A stretch of 64,000 bases of DNA from DASWJZ01 sp963846475 (GTDB taxonomy: Bacteria; Pseudomonadota; Alphaproteobacteria; Rhizobiales; Afifellaceae). This document shows, piece by piece, positions 1-10,884 of the stretch. The translations under genes and the position numbers were made by a program. The stretch spans positions 1,922,001-1,986,000 of the forward strand of contig CAWJVZ010000004.1 in assembly GCA_963846475.1 (NCBI GenBank), in the 5' to 3' direction. The notes below the pieces were generated by a model. It was not told the origin of the DNA. It did no database searches and saw only the letters and a list, made by a program, of their open reading frames with translations. The stretch's first letter is position 1; the number at the start of each line of letters is the position of its first letter.

Positions 1-705
1 CTCGTCCTCGTTCTGCGCATAGGTGACCTGGCCGTCGGAGAGCGGCGGCGGCATGGCGAGCGACGGGCCGGAGATGAAATGCGGGTTGTAATACTGCCCC
101 TCGGCCACTTCGACGCCGGCCGGCGGCTCCTCGTAGCCGGTCAGCAGCGAGTAGATGTAGTCCGGCCCGAGCTCCTGGTGGTACTGCGTAAAAACGTCGA
201 ACACGAAGGTCGGAAAGCCGCGCTCCACCGCCCGCGCCTTGGCCATCAGCGACAAATCTGGGGGATAGGCGCCGCCGTTGGAAGCGCGCGCTGCCTGCTC
301 GTTGGCATAGGGCGGCGGGAAATAGTCCGAGGCGCGGCCCGGCCGCTCGAACATTTCGCCTGACGCGTCGGGACCGTCGGCGATCTGGTACTCCGCGGCA
401 AGCGCCGCGACCTCTTCCTCGGAAAAGTGCGGGCCGCTTTCGGAGGCGAGGTTGCGGAACGCCACCATGCTCAGCGAATGGCAGCCGGCACAGACGTCCC
501 GGTAGATGTGGAAGCCGCGCTGCAGCTGCTGCGGGTCGAATTTTCCGAACGGCCCGGCAAACGACCAGTCGACGTGATGCGGGTGCTCCAGCGGGTAGTG
601 CGGCGTCTCGCCTTCCTGGGCAGTCGCCGGGAGGGCGGCGGCGCCAAGCGCAAACGCCGTCAGCGCGGCGGCGGCAAAGCGGAGCATTCTGTGCTGCATC
701 GGCAT
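1..705 (-). CDS. petC: Cytochrome c1 of the bc1 complex (partial, C-terminus beyond window)
   Basis: Membrane-anchored c-type cytochrome that takes electrons from the Rieske protein and passes them to soluble or membrane cytochrome c. An Ala-rich signal peptide ending near PATAQ (about residue 30) precedes the haem-binding CAGCH motif at residues 72-76. 235 codons are visible and the frame is still open at base 1, so the methionine ligand region and C-terminal membrane anchor lie outside. It is the third gene of the Rieske - cytochrome b - cytochrome c1 operon, starting only 7 bases after the cytochrome b stop. Two in-frame ATGs (705 and 699) are possible starts; I chose the outer one. Family assignment is firm. 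Confidence 0.95.
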   Translation of the reverse strand, partial: MPMQHRMLRFAAAALTAFALGAAALPATAQEGETPHYPLEHPHHVDWSFAGPFGKFDPQQLQRGFHIYRDVCAGCHSLSMVAFRNLASESGPHFSEEEVAALAAEYQIADGPDASGEMFERPGRASDYFPPPYANEQAARASNGGAYPPDLSLMAKARAVERGFPTFVFDVFTQYHQELGPDYIYSLLTGYEEPPAGVEVAEGQYYNPHFISGPSLAMPPPLSDGQVTYAQNEDE

Positions 706-712
706 GTTCCGC

Positions 713-1993
713 TCAGCCCCTCGATTCGGGCGCCGCGGCGCTGCCGGCCGGACGCCCCGCGCCGCCCGTGCTCGCCAGCACTGCGTCGGCGATGGAGGCC
801 GGCCGCGGCTTCGGCGTCTCGAACAGGCCGAGAAGCGGCATGATGACCAAAAAATGCAGGAAATAGTAGGTGGTCAGCACGCGCGCCGCGATGACGTAGC
901 CGCCCTCGGGGGGCTGCGAGCCGAGATAGCCGAGCCCGATCGCGACCACCACGAAGATCCAGAAGAACTGCTTGTAGAGCGGCCGGTAGGCGGCCGAGCG
1001 CACCTTCGACGTATCGAGCCACGGCACCAGGAACAGCACGGCGATGGACCCGAACATGGCAATGACGCCGCCGAGCTTCGACGGGATCGCCCGCAGGATG
1101 GCGTAGAACGGCAGCAGGTACCATTCCGGCACGATATGCGCCGGCGTCACCAAAGGGTTCGCCTTGATGGAGTTGTCGGGATGGCCGAGATAGTTCGGCA
1201 TGTAGAAGAGGAACCAGGCGAAGACCAGCAGGAAGACCACCAGCGCGAATGCGTCCTTGATCGTCGCATGCGGAGTGAACGGCACCACGTCCTGCTTCGA
1301 CTTCACCTCAAGGCCGGTCGGATTGGTCTGGCCGGCGATGTGCAGCGCCCAGACATGCAGGATGACCACGCCGGCGATGATGAAGGGCAAGAGATAGTGT
1401 AGCGAGAAGAAGCGGTTGAGGGTCGGATCGCCGACCGCGAAGCCGCCCCACAGCCAGGTGGTGATCGCCTCGCCGACCAGCGGAATCGCCGAGAACAGAT
1501 TGGTGATGACGGTGGCGCCCCAGAAACTCATCTGACCCCAGGGCAGCACGTAGCCCATGAAGGCCGTCGCCATCATCAGGAGCAGGATCAGCACGCCGAG
1601 GATCCACAGCACCTCGCGCGGCGCCTTGTAGGATCCGTAATAGAGGCCGCGGAAGGTGTGGATGTAGGCGGCGAGGAAGAACATCGACGCGCCCACCGCG
1701 TGGAGGTAGCGCAGCAGCCAGCCGTAATTCACGTCGCGCATGATGTGCTCGACGGATTCGAACGCCATGTCGGCATCGGCCACGTAGTGCATGGCGAGAA
1801 CGATGCCGGTGACGATCTGCACCGCCAGCATGAAGCTCAGGATGCCGCCAAACGTGTACCAGTAGTTCAAATTGCGCGGGATCGGATAGGCGACAAAGCT
1901 GTCGTAGAGGAGGCGCGTGAACGGCAGGCGCTCGTCGAACCAGCGCCCGACCTTCGACCTCGGCGCGTAGCGGGGGAAATAATCGTGCTGCAT
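713..1993 (-). CDS. petB: Cytochrome b subunit of the bc1 complex
   Basis: Integral membrane core of ubiquinol:cytochrome c oxidoreductase, carrying haems bL and bH and the quinone sites. The 426-residue product has the four haem-ligand histidines at H98/H112 and H199/H213, each pair 14 apart as in all bc1 cytochromes b, and the Qo-site PEWY motif at 289-292. Hydrophobic helices run through the protein to a short hydrophilic Ala/Pro-rich tail. It starts 22 bases after the Rieske stop and is followed at once by cytochrome c1, the standard alphaproteobacterial operon order. Length is normal for the family. Confidence 0.98.
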   Translation of the reverse strand: MQHDYFPRYAPRSKVGRWFDERLPFTRLLYDSFVAYPIPRNLNYWYTFGGILSFMLAVQIVTGIVLAMHYVADADMAFESVEHIMRDVNYGWLLRYLHAVGASMFFLAAYIHTFRGLYYGSYKAPREVLWILGVLILLLMMATAFMGYVLPWGQMSFWGATVITNLFSAIPLVGEAITTWLWGGFAVGDPTLNRFFSLHYLLPFIIAGVVILHVWALHIAGQTNPTGLEVKSKQDVVPFTPHATIKDAFALVVFLLVFAWFLFYMPNYLGHPDNSIKANPLVTPAHIVPEWYLLPFYAILRAIPSKLGGVIAMFGSIAVLFLVPWLDTSKVRSAAYRPLYKQFFWIFVVVAIGLGYLGSQPPEGGYVIAARVLTTYYFLHFLVIMPLLGLFETPKPRPASIADAVLASTGGAGRPAGSAAAPESRG

Positions 1994-2015
1994 GGGGTTG
2001 CGGTCTCGCTGGGGC

Positions 2016-2645
2016 TCAGCCGATGCGAATCGTCGTGTCGTCGGAGAAGGCGAAGGGCGGTATCAGCATGTTCTCCGGCGCCGGGCCGCGGCGAATGCGC
2101 CCCGCCGTATCGTAGGCGGAGCCGTGGCAGGGGCAGAACCAGCCGCCGAACTCGCCCTGCTGGCCGAGCGGCACGCAACCGAGATGCGTGCAGACGCCGA
2201 CCATGATGAGCCACGCCTCCTTCTCGGGGGCGGCGCGGTTCTCGTCGGTCGCCGGCGCATCCGGGTCGAGATTGGCATTGCGCGCCACTTGATCCTTGAG
2301 CTGGTCGATGTCGACTTCCCGGGCCGCGGCGATTTCGGCTTCGGTGCGGTTGCGGATGAACACCGGCTTGCCGCGCCACATGACGGTGATCGCCTGGCCC
2401 GGCTCGATCGCGGCGACGTCGACCTCGATGGAGGCGAGGGCCAGGGCCGAGGCGTCCGGGTTCATCTGGTCGATGAACGGCCACAAGGTGGCGGCGAGGC
2501 CCACCGTGGCGAACGCGCCGGTAGAAATCAGCAGGAAATCGCGCCGGGTGATGTCCATCCCGGCCTCATGCGGCTCGATGCGTTTGGCTGCCGGGCTGGC
2601 GGTGATGGGATGGGTCGTCGTCTCAGCCAAAGCATGCCCTCGCAT
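2016..2645 (-). CDS. petA: Rieske iron-sulfur subunit of the bc1 complex
   Basis: The [2Fe-2S] protein that accepts electrons from ubiquinol and shuttles them to cytochrome c1. Cluster motifs CTHLGC (152-157) and CPCHGS (171-176) are intact. TRRDFLLISTG near residue 33 is a twin-arginine-type targeting and anchor segment. It is the first gene of the petABC operon. The start is uncertain: ATG at 2645 gives 209 residues, a TTG at 2630 has a GAGGG just upstream, and an internal ATG at 2558 would start right at the anchor segment. Function is not in doubt. Confidence 0.96.
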   Translation of the reverse strand: MRGHALAETTTHPITASPAAKRIEPHEAGMDITRRDFLLISTGAFATVGLAATLWPFIDQMNPDASALALASIEVDVAAIEPGQAITVMWRGKPVFIRNRTEAEIAAAREVDIDQLKDQVARNANLDPDAPATDENRAAPEKEAWLIMVGVCTHLGCVPLGQQGEFGGWFCPCHGSAYDTAGRIRRGPAPENMLIPPFAFSDDTTIRIG

Positions 2646-2855
2646 TCGAGCGGCGCACCTGGACGCCGCATCTCGGCCGGCGGGGCTGAACAGGAGGTGG
2701 CCGCTGACACCGCCTCGGACGGCCTTCCCGCCGCCCGCCTTTTGTCAAAGTCGGATAAGAGTGTCCAGTCGAGCCGCCGCGGACACGGCAACATGTCGCA
2801 ACGTGCGCCGGCCCTCTAGGACTTTTCGCTGAGGCGGGCGCCGCGCGCTCCCGTA

Positions 2856-4733
<1,878 letters not shown>

Positions 4734-4802
4734 CGATCCTGCTCCGGGCCTTGTCCCGCGGGGCAGAAGCGGGCGGCAAGCGAAAACTCTTCCGGCAATC
4801 TA

Positions 4803-5261
4803 ATGATCGACTGCGCGCTTTTCGAGCCCGATATTCCGCAGAATGCCGGGGCGATCCTCCGCCTCGGCGCCTGCTTCGGCGTCACCGTGCACATCGTCCA
4901 TCCCTGCGGCTTTGTGCTGAGCGACCGCAATTTCCGCCGCGCCGGCATGGACTACCTCGACCGCGCCGTGCTGGTGGGGCACGCCGACTGGCCGAGCTTT
5001 GAGGCCTGGCGGCAGCAGTCCGGGCGGCGCCTTGTAGCGCTGACGACGCGCGGCGACGCCGCGTTGCACGAATTCGCCTTCCGGACCGACGACGTCCTCC
5101 TCCTCGGCCGCGAATCCGCCGGCCTGCCGGAGGCCGTCAAGTCGGCCGCCGACGCGGCATTGCGCATCGCGATCCGGCCCGGCAACCGTTCGCTCAACGT
5201 CGCCGCCGCCGCGTCGATCGGCCTCTACGAGGCGCTCCGGCAGACGAGCCAGCTCCCGTGA
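4803..5261 (+). CDS. trmL: tRNA (cytidine(34)-2'-O)-methyltransferase
   Basis: A short SPOUT-class methyltransferase that 2'-O-methylates the wobble base of tRNA-Leu with S-adenosylmethionine. The 152-residue length is typical of TrmL, which lacks the extra domains of other SpoU enzymes. Visible motifs are the N-terminal DIPQNAGAILRL stretch, LGRESAGLP at 101-109 and the C-terminal trefoil-knot segment SLNVAAAASIGLYE at 130-143. It is divergent from the ABC exporter and followed 81 bases later by the GT39 gene. Confidence 0.93.
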   Translation: MIDCALFEPDIPQNAGAILRLGACFGVTVHIVHPCGFVLSDRNFRRAGMDYLDRAVLVGHADWPSFEAWRQQSGRRLVALTTRGDAALHEFAFRTDDVLLLGRESAGLPEAVKSAADAALRIAIRPGNRSLNVAAAASIGLYEALRQTSQLP

Positions 5262-5342
5262 GTCGGCCGGCTCTCCCGGGAGCCCTGATGTGGCGTTCCC
5301 CTGGCAAAGCGCCTAAACCGCCTGCTGCGCACGCCACAAAAA

Positions 5343-6890
5343 ATGCCGATGCCGCCACCCTTCTGGGCCAAGCCAAAAGTCGTCGCCCTCGTCATCCTCG
5401 CCTATCTGGCCAGCCATTTCGCGCTCCGCATGGCCATGTGGCCGACGCTCGGCATCGACGATGCGGAGCAGGCGCTGTTCGCCCAGGAATTTTCGTGGAG
5501 CTACCGTTTCCGCGCCCCGCCGCTCTTCACCTGGCTGCTCCTGGCGCTGGGCAGGGTCATCGGCGTCGAGATCGTGGCGATCGGCCTGATCCGCTACGCC
5601 CTCCTCGCCGCCACCTTCGGCGTCGTCTATCTCACCGCCCGCCGCCTGATCGCCGATCCGCGCCTGGCGGCGCTCAGCGTCTATTCCTTCGCGGCGATCT
5701 ATATCTTTGCCTATTACAGCCACCACGACCTCACCCATACCACGGCGCTGTCGGCCATGCTCGCCGCCGCATGGTACGTGTTCGTGCGGCTCGCCGCCGC
5801 CCCGGCGCCCGGCTGGTATCTTGGGCTCGGCGCCGCCTTCGGGCTGGGGCTCCTCGCCAAGTGGAACTTTGCGATGTTCGCCGCGGCGCTGCCGCTCGCC
5901 TGCCTTTTGCACCCCCGCTTCCGGCACCTCGTCCTGACGTGGAAGATCGTGCCGGCGGCGCTCGTCACGGCGCTCGTCGTCCTGCCGACCATCATCGCCG
6001 CCATCGAAGCCGGACCCGCCCCGGGCGACGATCTCCGCTCGGTGGTCGGCGACGAAGCCGGCTTCTCGTTCCGGCAGATGGCGGAAGGAACTCTCCAGCT
6101 CTTGAAGGCCGCCGTCGTCTATCCCCAGCCGCTCCTGGTGCTGGTCGTGCTGGTGCTCGGTCTGCCGCTTTGGCGCGGCCTCCGCGCCCGCGATCCGGAC
6201 CCGCCGGCCGGCGCCGACCGCCTCGATGCCGCTTTGATAGGTCTGACCATGGCGACCTCGCTGGCGCTGCACTGGGCGCTCGTCCCGCTGCTCGGGGCGA
6301 GCGAATTCAGCGAGCGCCTGATGCAGCCGGCGTTGTTCATCCTGCCGCTCTGGCTGTTCATGCTGATCGAGCGCGGCCGGCCCTCGGCGCGCGCGGTAAA
6401 CCTCTTCGCCCTTATCCTGGCGCTCCTCGCCCTCGGCACCTTCGCGGCACGCGCCGCGATCTATCTCCGCGGTGCCGACCATTGCGGCAGCTGCCGCGCC
6501 ATGGCGCCGTTCCATGCGCTTGCGGAGGATTTGCAAGCGGCCGGCTTCTCAGGCCGCGGCACGATCCTCTCCGAGGGCCTGCACATCGGCGGCAACATGC
6601 GGGTGCTCTTCCCGCAGGCGCGCATCGTCGATGCGGATTTTCCGCTCGCCGAATGGCCTGCCCCGCAGGGCGAGGCGCAGTGCCTGCTTCTCTGGCAGGA
6701 ACGCGACGATCCGGCGGCGACCCGGCGCAGCTCGGAGCAGCTGCAGACCTATCTGGCGCAGGCGCTCGACGGCGACTCCGCCGCGCCGCATCGGGCCGGC
6801 ACGGCGTCGGCAAGAATGTTTCGGTCGGCGAAGCGGGAATACAGGCTGGGCTTCCGGCTTTATGATGGGCCGAACGGAGACTGCCGATGA
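5343..6890 (+). CDS. Family 39 glycosyltransferase, polytopic membrane protein
   Basis: A 515-residue membrane protein of the PMT/ArnT type, which moves sugars from a polyprenyl-phosphate carrier onto lipid or protein acceptors on the outer face of the inner membrane. The acidic first-loop motif DDAEQALF (residues about 40-47) and the many hydrophobic helices fit GT39. The soluble C-terminal part (after about residue 370) is the periplasmic tail. Its stop overlaps the start of the GT2 gene (ATGA), so the two are translationally coupled. The GT2 partner probably makes the polyprenyl-phosphate sugar donor. The acceptor is unknown. Confidence 0.85.
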   Translation: MPMPPPFWAKPKVVALVILAYLASHFALRMAMWPTLGIDDAEQALFAQEFSWSYRFRAPPLFTWLLLALGRVIGVEIVAIGLIRYALLAATFGVVYLTARRLIADPRLAALSVYSFAAIYIFAYYSHHDLTHTTALSAMLAAAWYVFVRLAAAPAPGWYLGLGAAFGLGLLAKWNFAMFAAALPLACLLHPRFRHLVLTWKIVPAALVTALVVLPTIIAAIEAGPAPGDDLRSVVGDEAGFSFRQMAEGTLQLLKAAVVYPQPLLVLVVLVLGLPLWRGLRARDPDPPAGADRLDAALIGLTMATSLALHWALVPLLGASEFSERLMQPALFILPLWLFMLIERGRPSARAVNLFALILALLALGTFAARAAIYLRGADHCGSCRAMAPFHALAEDLQAAGFSGRGTILSEGLHIGGNMRVLFPQARIVDADFPLAEWPAPQGEAQCLLLWQERDDPAATRRSSEQLQTYLAQALDGDSAAPHRAGTASARMFRSAKREYRLGFRLYDGPNGDCR

Positions 6891-7915
6891 ACGACCTGAT
6901 CGCCGCCGGGAAGACTGCCAGCCTCGCCGCGCCTGTTGCCGGCGAGCTGCCTTCGCCTTCCCGGCAAACGATCAGCGTCGTCGTGCCGGTGAGGGACGAG
7001 GAGGCGTCCCTGCCGATCTTGGTGGAGCGCGTTGCCGCGGTCGCGGCGCGGAGCGGGCTGGCGCTTGCCGAGATCATCCTCGTCGACGACGGCAGCAGCG
7101 ACGGCACCTGGCCGGCGATGCAGGCCCTCGCGGCCTCCCACGGTCAGGTTCGCGCAGTCCGGCTGCGGCGCAATTTCGGTAAAGCGGCGGCGCTGATGGT
7201 CGGCATCGGCGTTGCGTCCGGCGACATCGTCGTCACGATGGACGGCGACCTGCAGGACGACCCGGAAGAAATGCCGCGCTTCATCGCCATGATCGAAGCG
7301 GGCAACGACCTCGTCTCCGGCTGGAAGCAGGAACGCAACGACCCGCTCTCCAAAACCATTCCGTCCTGGCTCTTCAACCGAGTCACCGCCTGGATGAGCG
7401 GGATAAAGCTGCACGACTTCAATTGCGGCTACAAAGCCTATCGCCGCGAGATCTTTGACACCGTCCAGCTCTATGGCGAGCTGCACCGCTACGCCCCGGT
7501 GCTTGCCCACGCGCTCGGCTACCGCATCGCGGAAATTCCCGTTCGGCACCACCCCCGGATTTTCGGCCGCTCCAAGTATGGGTTCCGGCGCTACCTCCGC
7601 GGCTTCCTCGACCTCCTCACCGTGCTGATGATCACCCGCTTCGCCTACCGGCCGAGCCACGTTTTCGGCGGCATCGGCACGCTGCTCATCCTGGTCGGCA
7701 CGCTGATCCTCGCCTATCTCGCCGGCCTGAAACTCTTCACCGGAGCCGACATCGGCGGCCGGCCGCTGCTGATGTTCGGCATTCTTCTGGACGTCATCGG
7801 CGTGCAGCTCCTCCTCTTCGGCCTCCTGGCGGAGCTGATCGTCAGCCGCTCGCCGCGGCTGGTGCGCTTCGACCAGCTGATCGCCGAGAAAATCGGCGGT
7901 GCGGCGGAAAGATGA
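6887..7915 (+). CDS. Family 2 glycosyltransferase, polyprenyl-phosphate sugar synthase type
   Basis: A 342-residue protein with an N-terminal GT-A domain and two C-terminal membrane helices, the layout of DPM1/GtrB-like enzymes that load a sugar from a nucleotide donor onto polyprenyl phosphate. VDDGSSDGTW (about residue 66) and the metal-binding MDGDLQDDPEE (about residue 117) are intact. It overlaps the GT39 gene upstream and the flippase-like gene downstream by 4 bases each, a tight three-gene operon consistent with synthesis, flipping and transfer of a lipid-linked sugar. The sugar is not identifiable. Confidence 0.88.
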   Translation: MNDLIAAGKTASLAAPVAGELPSPSRQTISVVVPVRDEEASLPILVERVAAVAARSGLALAEIILVDDGSSDGTWPAMQALAASHGQVRAVRLRRNFGKAAALMVGIGVASGDIVVTMDGDLQDDPEEMPRFIAMIEAGNDLVSGWKQERNDPLSKTIPSWLFNRVTAWMSGIKLHDFNCGYKAYRREIFDTVQLYGELHRYAPVLAHALGYRIAEIPVRHHPRIFGRSKYGFRRYLRGFLDLLTVLMITRFAYRPSHVFGGIGTLLILVGTLILAYLAGLKLFTGADIGGRPLLMFGILLDVIGVQLLLFGLLAELIVSRSPRLVRFDQLIAEKIGGAAER

Positions 7916-8847
7916 TCGGCCGCGCTCTCTCCCTTGCTCTCGCCGCCTTGCTGACCGCGGCGGCGCTCTGGTACCTGATCGAGCCCGGCACGTTTTCGCA
8001 GCTGCGGCTCGCTTTGGCGCGCGCGGATTGGTGGACGCTGGCCTTGGCGATGGCGCTCAGCGCCGCGGTGCAATGGCTGCGCGCCTGGCGATTTGGCATC
8101 ATGACCAGCGGCGACCTGGCGTTTCCCAATGCGGGCGTCGTGCGCATCGCCTTCCAGCTCAATTTCTTCAATTTCGTGCTGCCGTTCAGGCTCGGCGAGC
8201 TGAGCTATCCCGTGCTGATGCGCCGCGCCTACGGGCAGCCGTTTCTCGACGCCGCCGGCGTGCTGCTCCTCGCCCGGCTCTTCGACCTCTGCACGGTCGG
8301 AGCGATCCTGCTCGGCACCGCGGCCTGGCTCGGCCTGGCCGGCGCGGGCTTTACTGCCCTCCTCCTGGCGCTTGCGGCTGCGGCGCTCGCGCTGCTTCCG
8401 GCCATTCTGGTGCTGGCCGCCAATGCCGCCGGGCCGGCGATATCGCGCCTGCCTCTCGCGGGCGGTTTCGCCGGCCCGCTTGCCGCCTCGTCCGCCGCCC
8501 TTCGCACCCGCCCGGCTCGGCTGGCCGCCATCGGCCTTAGCTTCGCCGTCTGGCTCACCTTCGGCGTGCTGGCCGTCCTGACCGCCAACGCCGTGGTGGA
8601 CGGCATTTCGCCCGCGGTCGCGCTCCTCGGCGCGTCGGCCGGCAATCTCGCCTTCGCCCTGCCGATCAACGGCATCGCCGGGCTCGGGCCGTCGCAGGCG
8701 GCCTGGGCGGCCGCTCTGAGCCAGGCCGGCGTGCCGTGGTCGGACGCCGTCATCAGCGCGCTGGCGCTTTACGCCGTCGTGCTGACGAGTGCGCTCCTGT
8801 TCGGCGGCATCGCCATGATCGGCCGCCGCCAGCCTAGTCACGCCTGA
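7912..8847 (+). CDS. Lysylphosphatidylglycerol synthase TM-region / UPF0104 family membrane protein
   Basis: A 311-residue polytopic membrane protein resembling the flippase-like transmembrane half of MprF and the AglD/UPF0104 family, without any catalytic LPG synthase domain. Motifs NFFNFVLPFRLGELSYP (about residues 81-97) and the later FALPINGIAGLGPSQAAW are the conserved loops of the family. It starts inside the end of the GT2 gene (ATGATCGG). The inferred role is moving or handling the lipid-linked sugar made by that gene; this rests on context only. Confidence 0.82.
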   Translation: MIGRALSLALAALLTAAALWYLIEPGTFSQLRLALARADWWTLALAMALSAAVQWLRAWRFGIMTSGDLAFPNAGVVRIAFQLNFFNFVLPFRLGELSYPVLMRRAYGQPFLDAAGVLLLARLFDLCTVGAILLGTAAWLGLAGAGFTALLLALAAAALALLPAILVLAANAAGPAISRLPLAGGFAGPLAASSAALRTRPARLAAIGLSFAVWLTFGVLAVLTANAVVDGISPAVALLGASAGNLAFALPINGIAGLGPSQAAWAAALSQAGVPWSDAVISALALYAVVLTSALLFGGIAMIGRRQPSHA

Positions 8848-8902
8848 GCCGGGGCGCGTCGCTGGATTCTCCGCTCCCCGCCCGCTAAGCCTCGCGGCAA
8901 CC

Positions 8903-9814
8903 ATGAACATTTCCGAGAAGCCCGGTCCCGATTTGCTCCTCGCCGAACGGCAGGCCCGCGCCGCCGCCTGGTTCTCTGAGCTCCGCGACCGGATCTGCGC
9001 CGCGCTGGAAACGCTGGAGGACGCTCTGCCTGCCGGCCTTTCCTTCGCCCAGCAGCCGCCGGGCCGCTTCGTGCGCACGCAATGGCAGCGCACCGACCAT
9101 ACCGGCGCCCCGGGCGGCGGCGGCATCATGTCGGTCATGCACGGCCGGGTCTTCGAAAAAGTCGGCGTCCACGTCTCCACCGTCCTGGGCGAGTTCGCCC
9201 CGGAATTCCGCGCCCAGATCCCCGGCGCGCTGGAGGATCCGCGTTTCTGGGCCTCCGGCGTCTCGCTGATCGCCCACCCGCAGAACCCGCACGTGCCGGC
9301 CGCGCACATGAACACGCGCATGGTGGTGACCAGCAAAAGCTGGTTCGGCGGCGGCGGCGATCTCACCCCCGTCTTGGACCGCCGGCGCAGCCAGGACGAT
9401 CCCGACGCGCTCGCCTTCCACGCCGCCATGCGGGCCGCCTGCGCGCCGCACCCGCATGTCGACTATGCCCGCTACAAAGCCTGGTGCGACGAATATTTTT
9501 GGCTAAAACACCGGGGCGAGCCGCGCGGCATCGGCGGCATCTTTTACGATTATCTCGACAGCGGCGACTGGGACGCCGATTTCGCCTTCACCCGGGACAT
9601 CGGTCGCGCTTTCGAAAAAGTTTATCCGGAGCTGGTGCGCCGCAACTTCGGGGCGCTCTGGAGCGAGGCCAACCGCGAGGAACAGCTCGTCCGCCGCGGC
9701 CGTTATGTCGAGTTCAATCTCCTCTACGACCGCGGCACCGTCTTCGGGCTGAAGACCGGCGGGCATGTCGAGGCGATTCTCTCGTCACTGCCGCCGCTGG
9801 CGAAATGGCCGTAA
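8903..9814 (+). CDS. hemF: Oxygen-dependent coproporphyrinogen III oxidase
   Basis: Cytosolic haem-biosynthesis enzyme converting coproporphyrinogen III to protoporphyrinogen IX with oxygen. The 303-residue length matches the family. Conserved stretches include NPHVPAAHMNTRM, the glycine-rich WFGGGGDLTPV, HRGEPRGIGGIFYDYL and RRGRYVEFNLLYDRGT near the C-terminus. The gene follows the GT39/GT2/flippase operon after 55 bases on the same strand. I saw no FNR-type operator in that gap. Confidence 0.97.
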   Translation: MNISEKPGPDLLLAERQARAAAWFSELRDRICAALETLEDALPAGLSFAQQPPGRFVRTQWQRTDHTGAPGGGGIMSVMHGRVFEKVGVHVSTVLGEFAPEFRAQIPGALEDPRFWASGVSLIAHPQNPHVPAAHMNTRMVVTSKSWFGGGGDLTPVLDRRRSQDDPDALAFHAAMRAACAPHPHVDYARYKAWCDEYFWLKHRGEPRGIGGIFYDYLDSGDWDADFAFTRDIGRAFEKVYPELVRRNFGALWSEANREEQLVRRGRYVEFNLLYDRGTVFGLKTGGHVEAILSSLPPLAKWP

Positions 9815-9830
9815 AACCTGGGAGCGCTCT

Positions 9831-10559
9831 ATGCACCGCCGAACTGTCGCTTTGCTCCTTGCCGCCGGAATTGTTCTGCCGTTCGGAGCGGCAGCACAGG
9901 ATATTGAAATTCCGGAGGCGATCTATCCGGCCTTGCCCAGGCAGGCTGCGTCGGCCGATGGTTTCGTGCCGGCGGGATGGGCGTTGGAATCGCAGGTCTC
10001 GGGCGATCTCAACCGCGACGGCGTCGCCGACCTCGCGCTCGTCCTGCACGAGCGGAATCCGCAAAATATCGTCCCGAACGAAAATGGGCTGGGCGAAAAT
10101 CCGCTGGACACCAATCCGCGCATCCTGGCGGTCGCATTCGGCGACCGATCGGGCGGCTATGTTCTGGCGCTGGAGAACCACACGCTCATTCCGCGGCGCG
10201 AGGTGCCGACCCTCGAAGATCCTCTGTCGGAAGGCGGCATCGCCATCGAGGGCGGCACGCTCCGCGTGAGCCTGGGCTTCTTTGCCAGCGCCGGCTCGTG
10301 GGGGACGTCGACGACGACCTACACCTTTCGCCACCAGAACGGCCGCTTCGAGCTGATCGGCTTCGATCGCGACGAGACGCAACGCAATACCGGCGAGACC
10401 AGCGGCACGAGCATCAACTATTCGACCGGCGAATCGAAACTCACCAGCGGCAAAATCGAGAGCGACGAAGAGACGGTGCGATCGGCAACTTTGCCGTCAC
10501 GTGAGCCGATCACCATCGAGGAGGTCGGCGACGGCATCGAATTCGAGCCCGCGACCTGA
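9831..10559 (+). CDS. Hypothetical secreted protein with a calcium-loop/FG-GAP-like segment
   Basis: A 242-residue protein with a clear Sec signal peptide (ALLLAAGIVLPFGAAAQ) and no membrane helix after it, so periplasmic or released. Near residues 51-63 it has GDLNRDGVADLAL, an Asp-rich loop like those of FG-GAP or VCBS repeats that bind calcium. The C-terminal third is Thr/Ser/Glu-rich. I chose the ATG at 9831 because it sits 16 bases after the hemF stop, after GGGAG. No function can be assigned. Confidence 0.72.
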   Translation: MHRRTVALLLAAGIVLPFGAAAQDIEIPEAIYPALPRQAASADGFVPAGWALESQVSGDLNRDGVADLALVLHERNPQNIVPNENGLGENPLDTNPRILAVAFGDRSGGYVLALENHTLIPRREVPTLEDPLSEGGIAIEGGTLRVSLGFFASAGSWGTSTTTYTFRHQNGRFELIGFDRDETQRNTGETSGTSINYSTGESKLTSGKIESDEETVRSATLPSREPITIEEVGDGIEFEPAT

Positions 10560-10588
10560 CCGCCGTCGCAATCGAAAGCTGGCGCACC

Positions 10589-10759
10589 TCACCGCTTGCC
10601 TTTGTATTCGTCCGGCAGGAATTGCGTGTGATCCCGGCCACGCTGGTCCTGCTGCCGCATCGTGTCCTCGTAAGCTTTCCGGGCCTCCGCTGAGACGGCG
10701 ACACGCTTCACCGGAGCTTTCTTCCGGCGGTCCTTAACCGGCCCAAACGTCCCTGCCAT
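10589..10759 (-). CDS. Small basic hypothetical protein
   Basis: A 56-residue, strongly charged protein starting MAGTFGPVKDRRKKAP and ending DEYKGKR, convergent with the secreted protein upstream. The open frame extends further back to 10855, but that part has no coding look; the ATG at 10759 is more likely. No domain is recognised. It could bind nucleic acid given its charge, but this is speculation. Confidence 0.5.
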   Translation of the reverse strand: MAGTFGPVKDRRKKAPVKRVAVSAEARKAYEDTMRQQDQRGRDHTQFLPDEYKGKR

Positions 10760-10884
10760 GCCTGTCCGCCCTGATGCTTTCCCCACGCATATAGCGGCGC
10801 AGATCGGATCGCGATAGCGGCTTAACCGGTCCGATTCATTCGAGACCCGAAGCAAGCTCCGGACCGGCTCACGTTCAGCGGATC

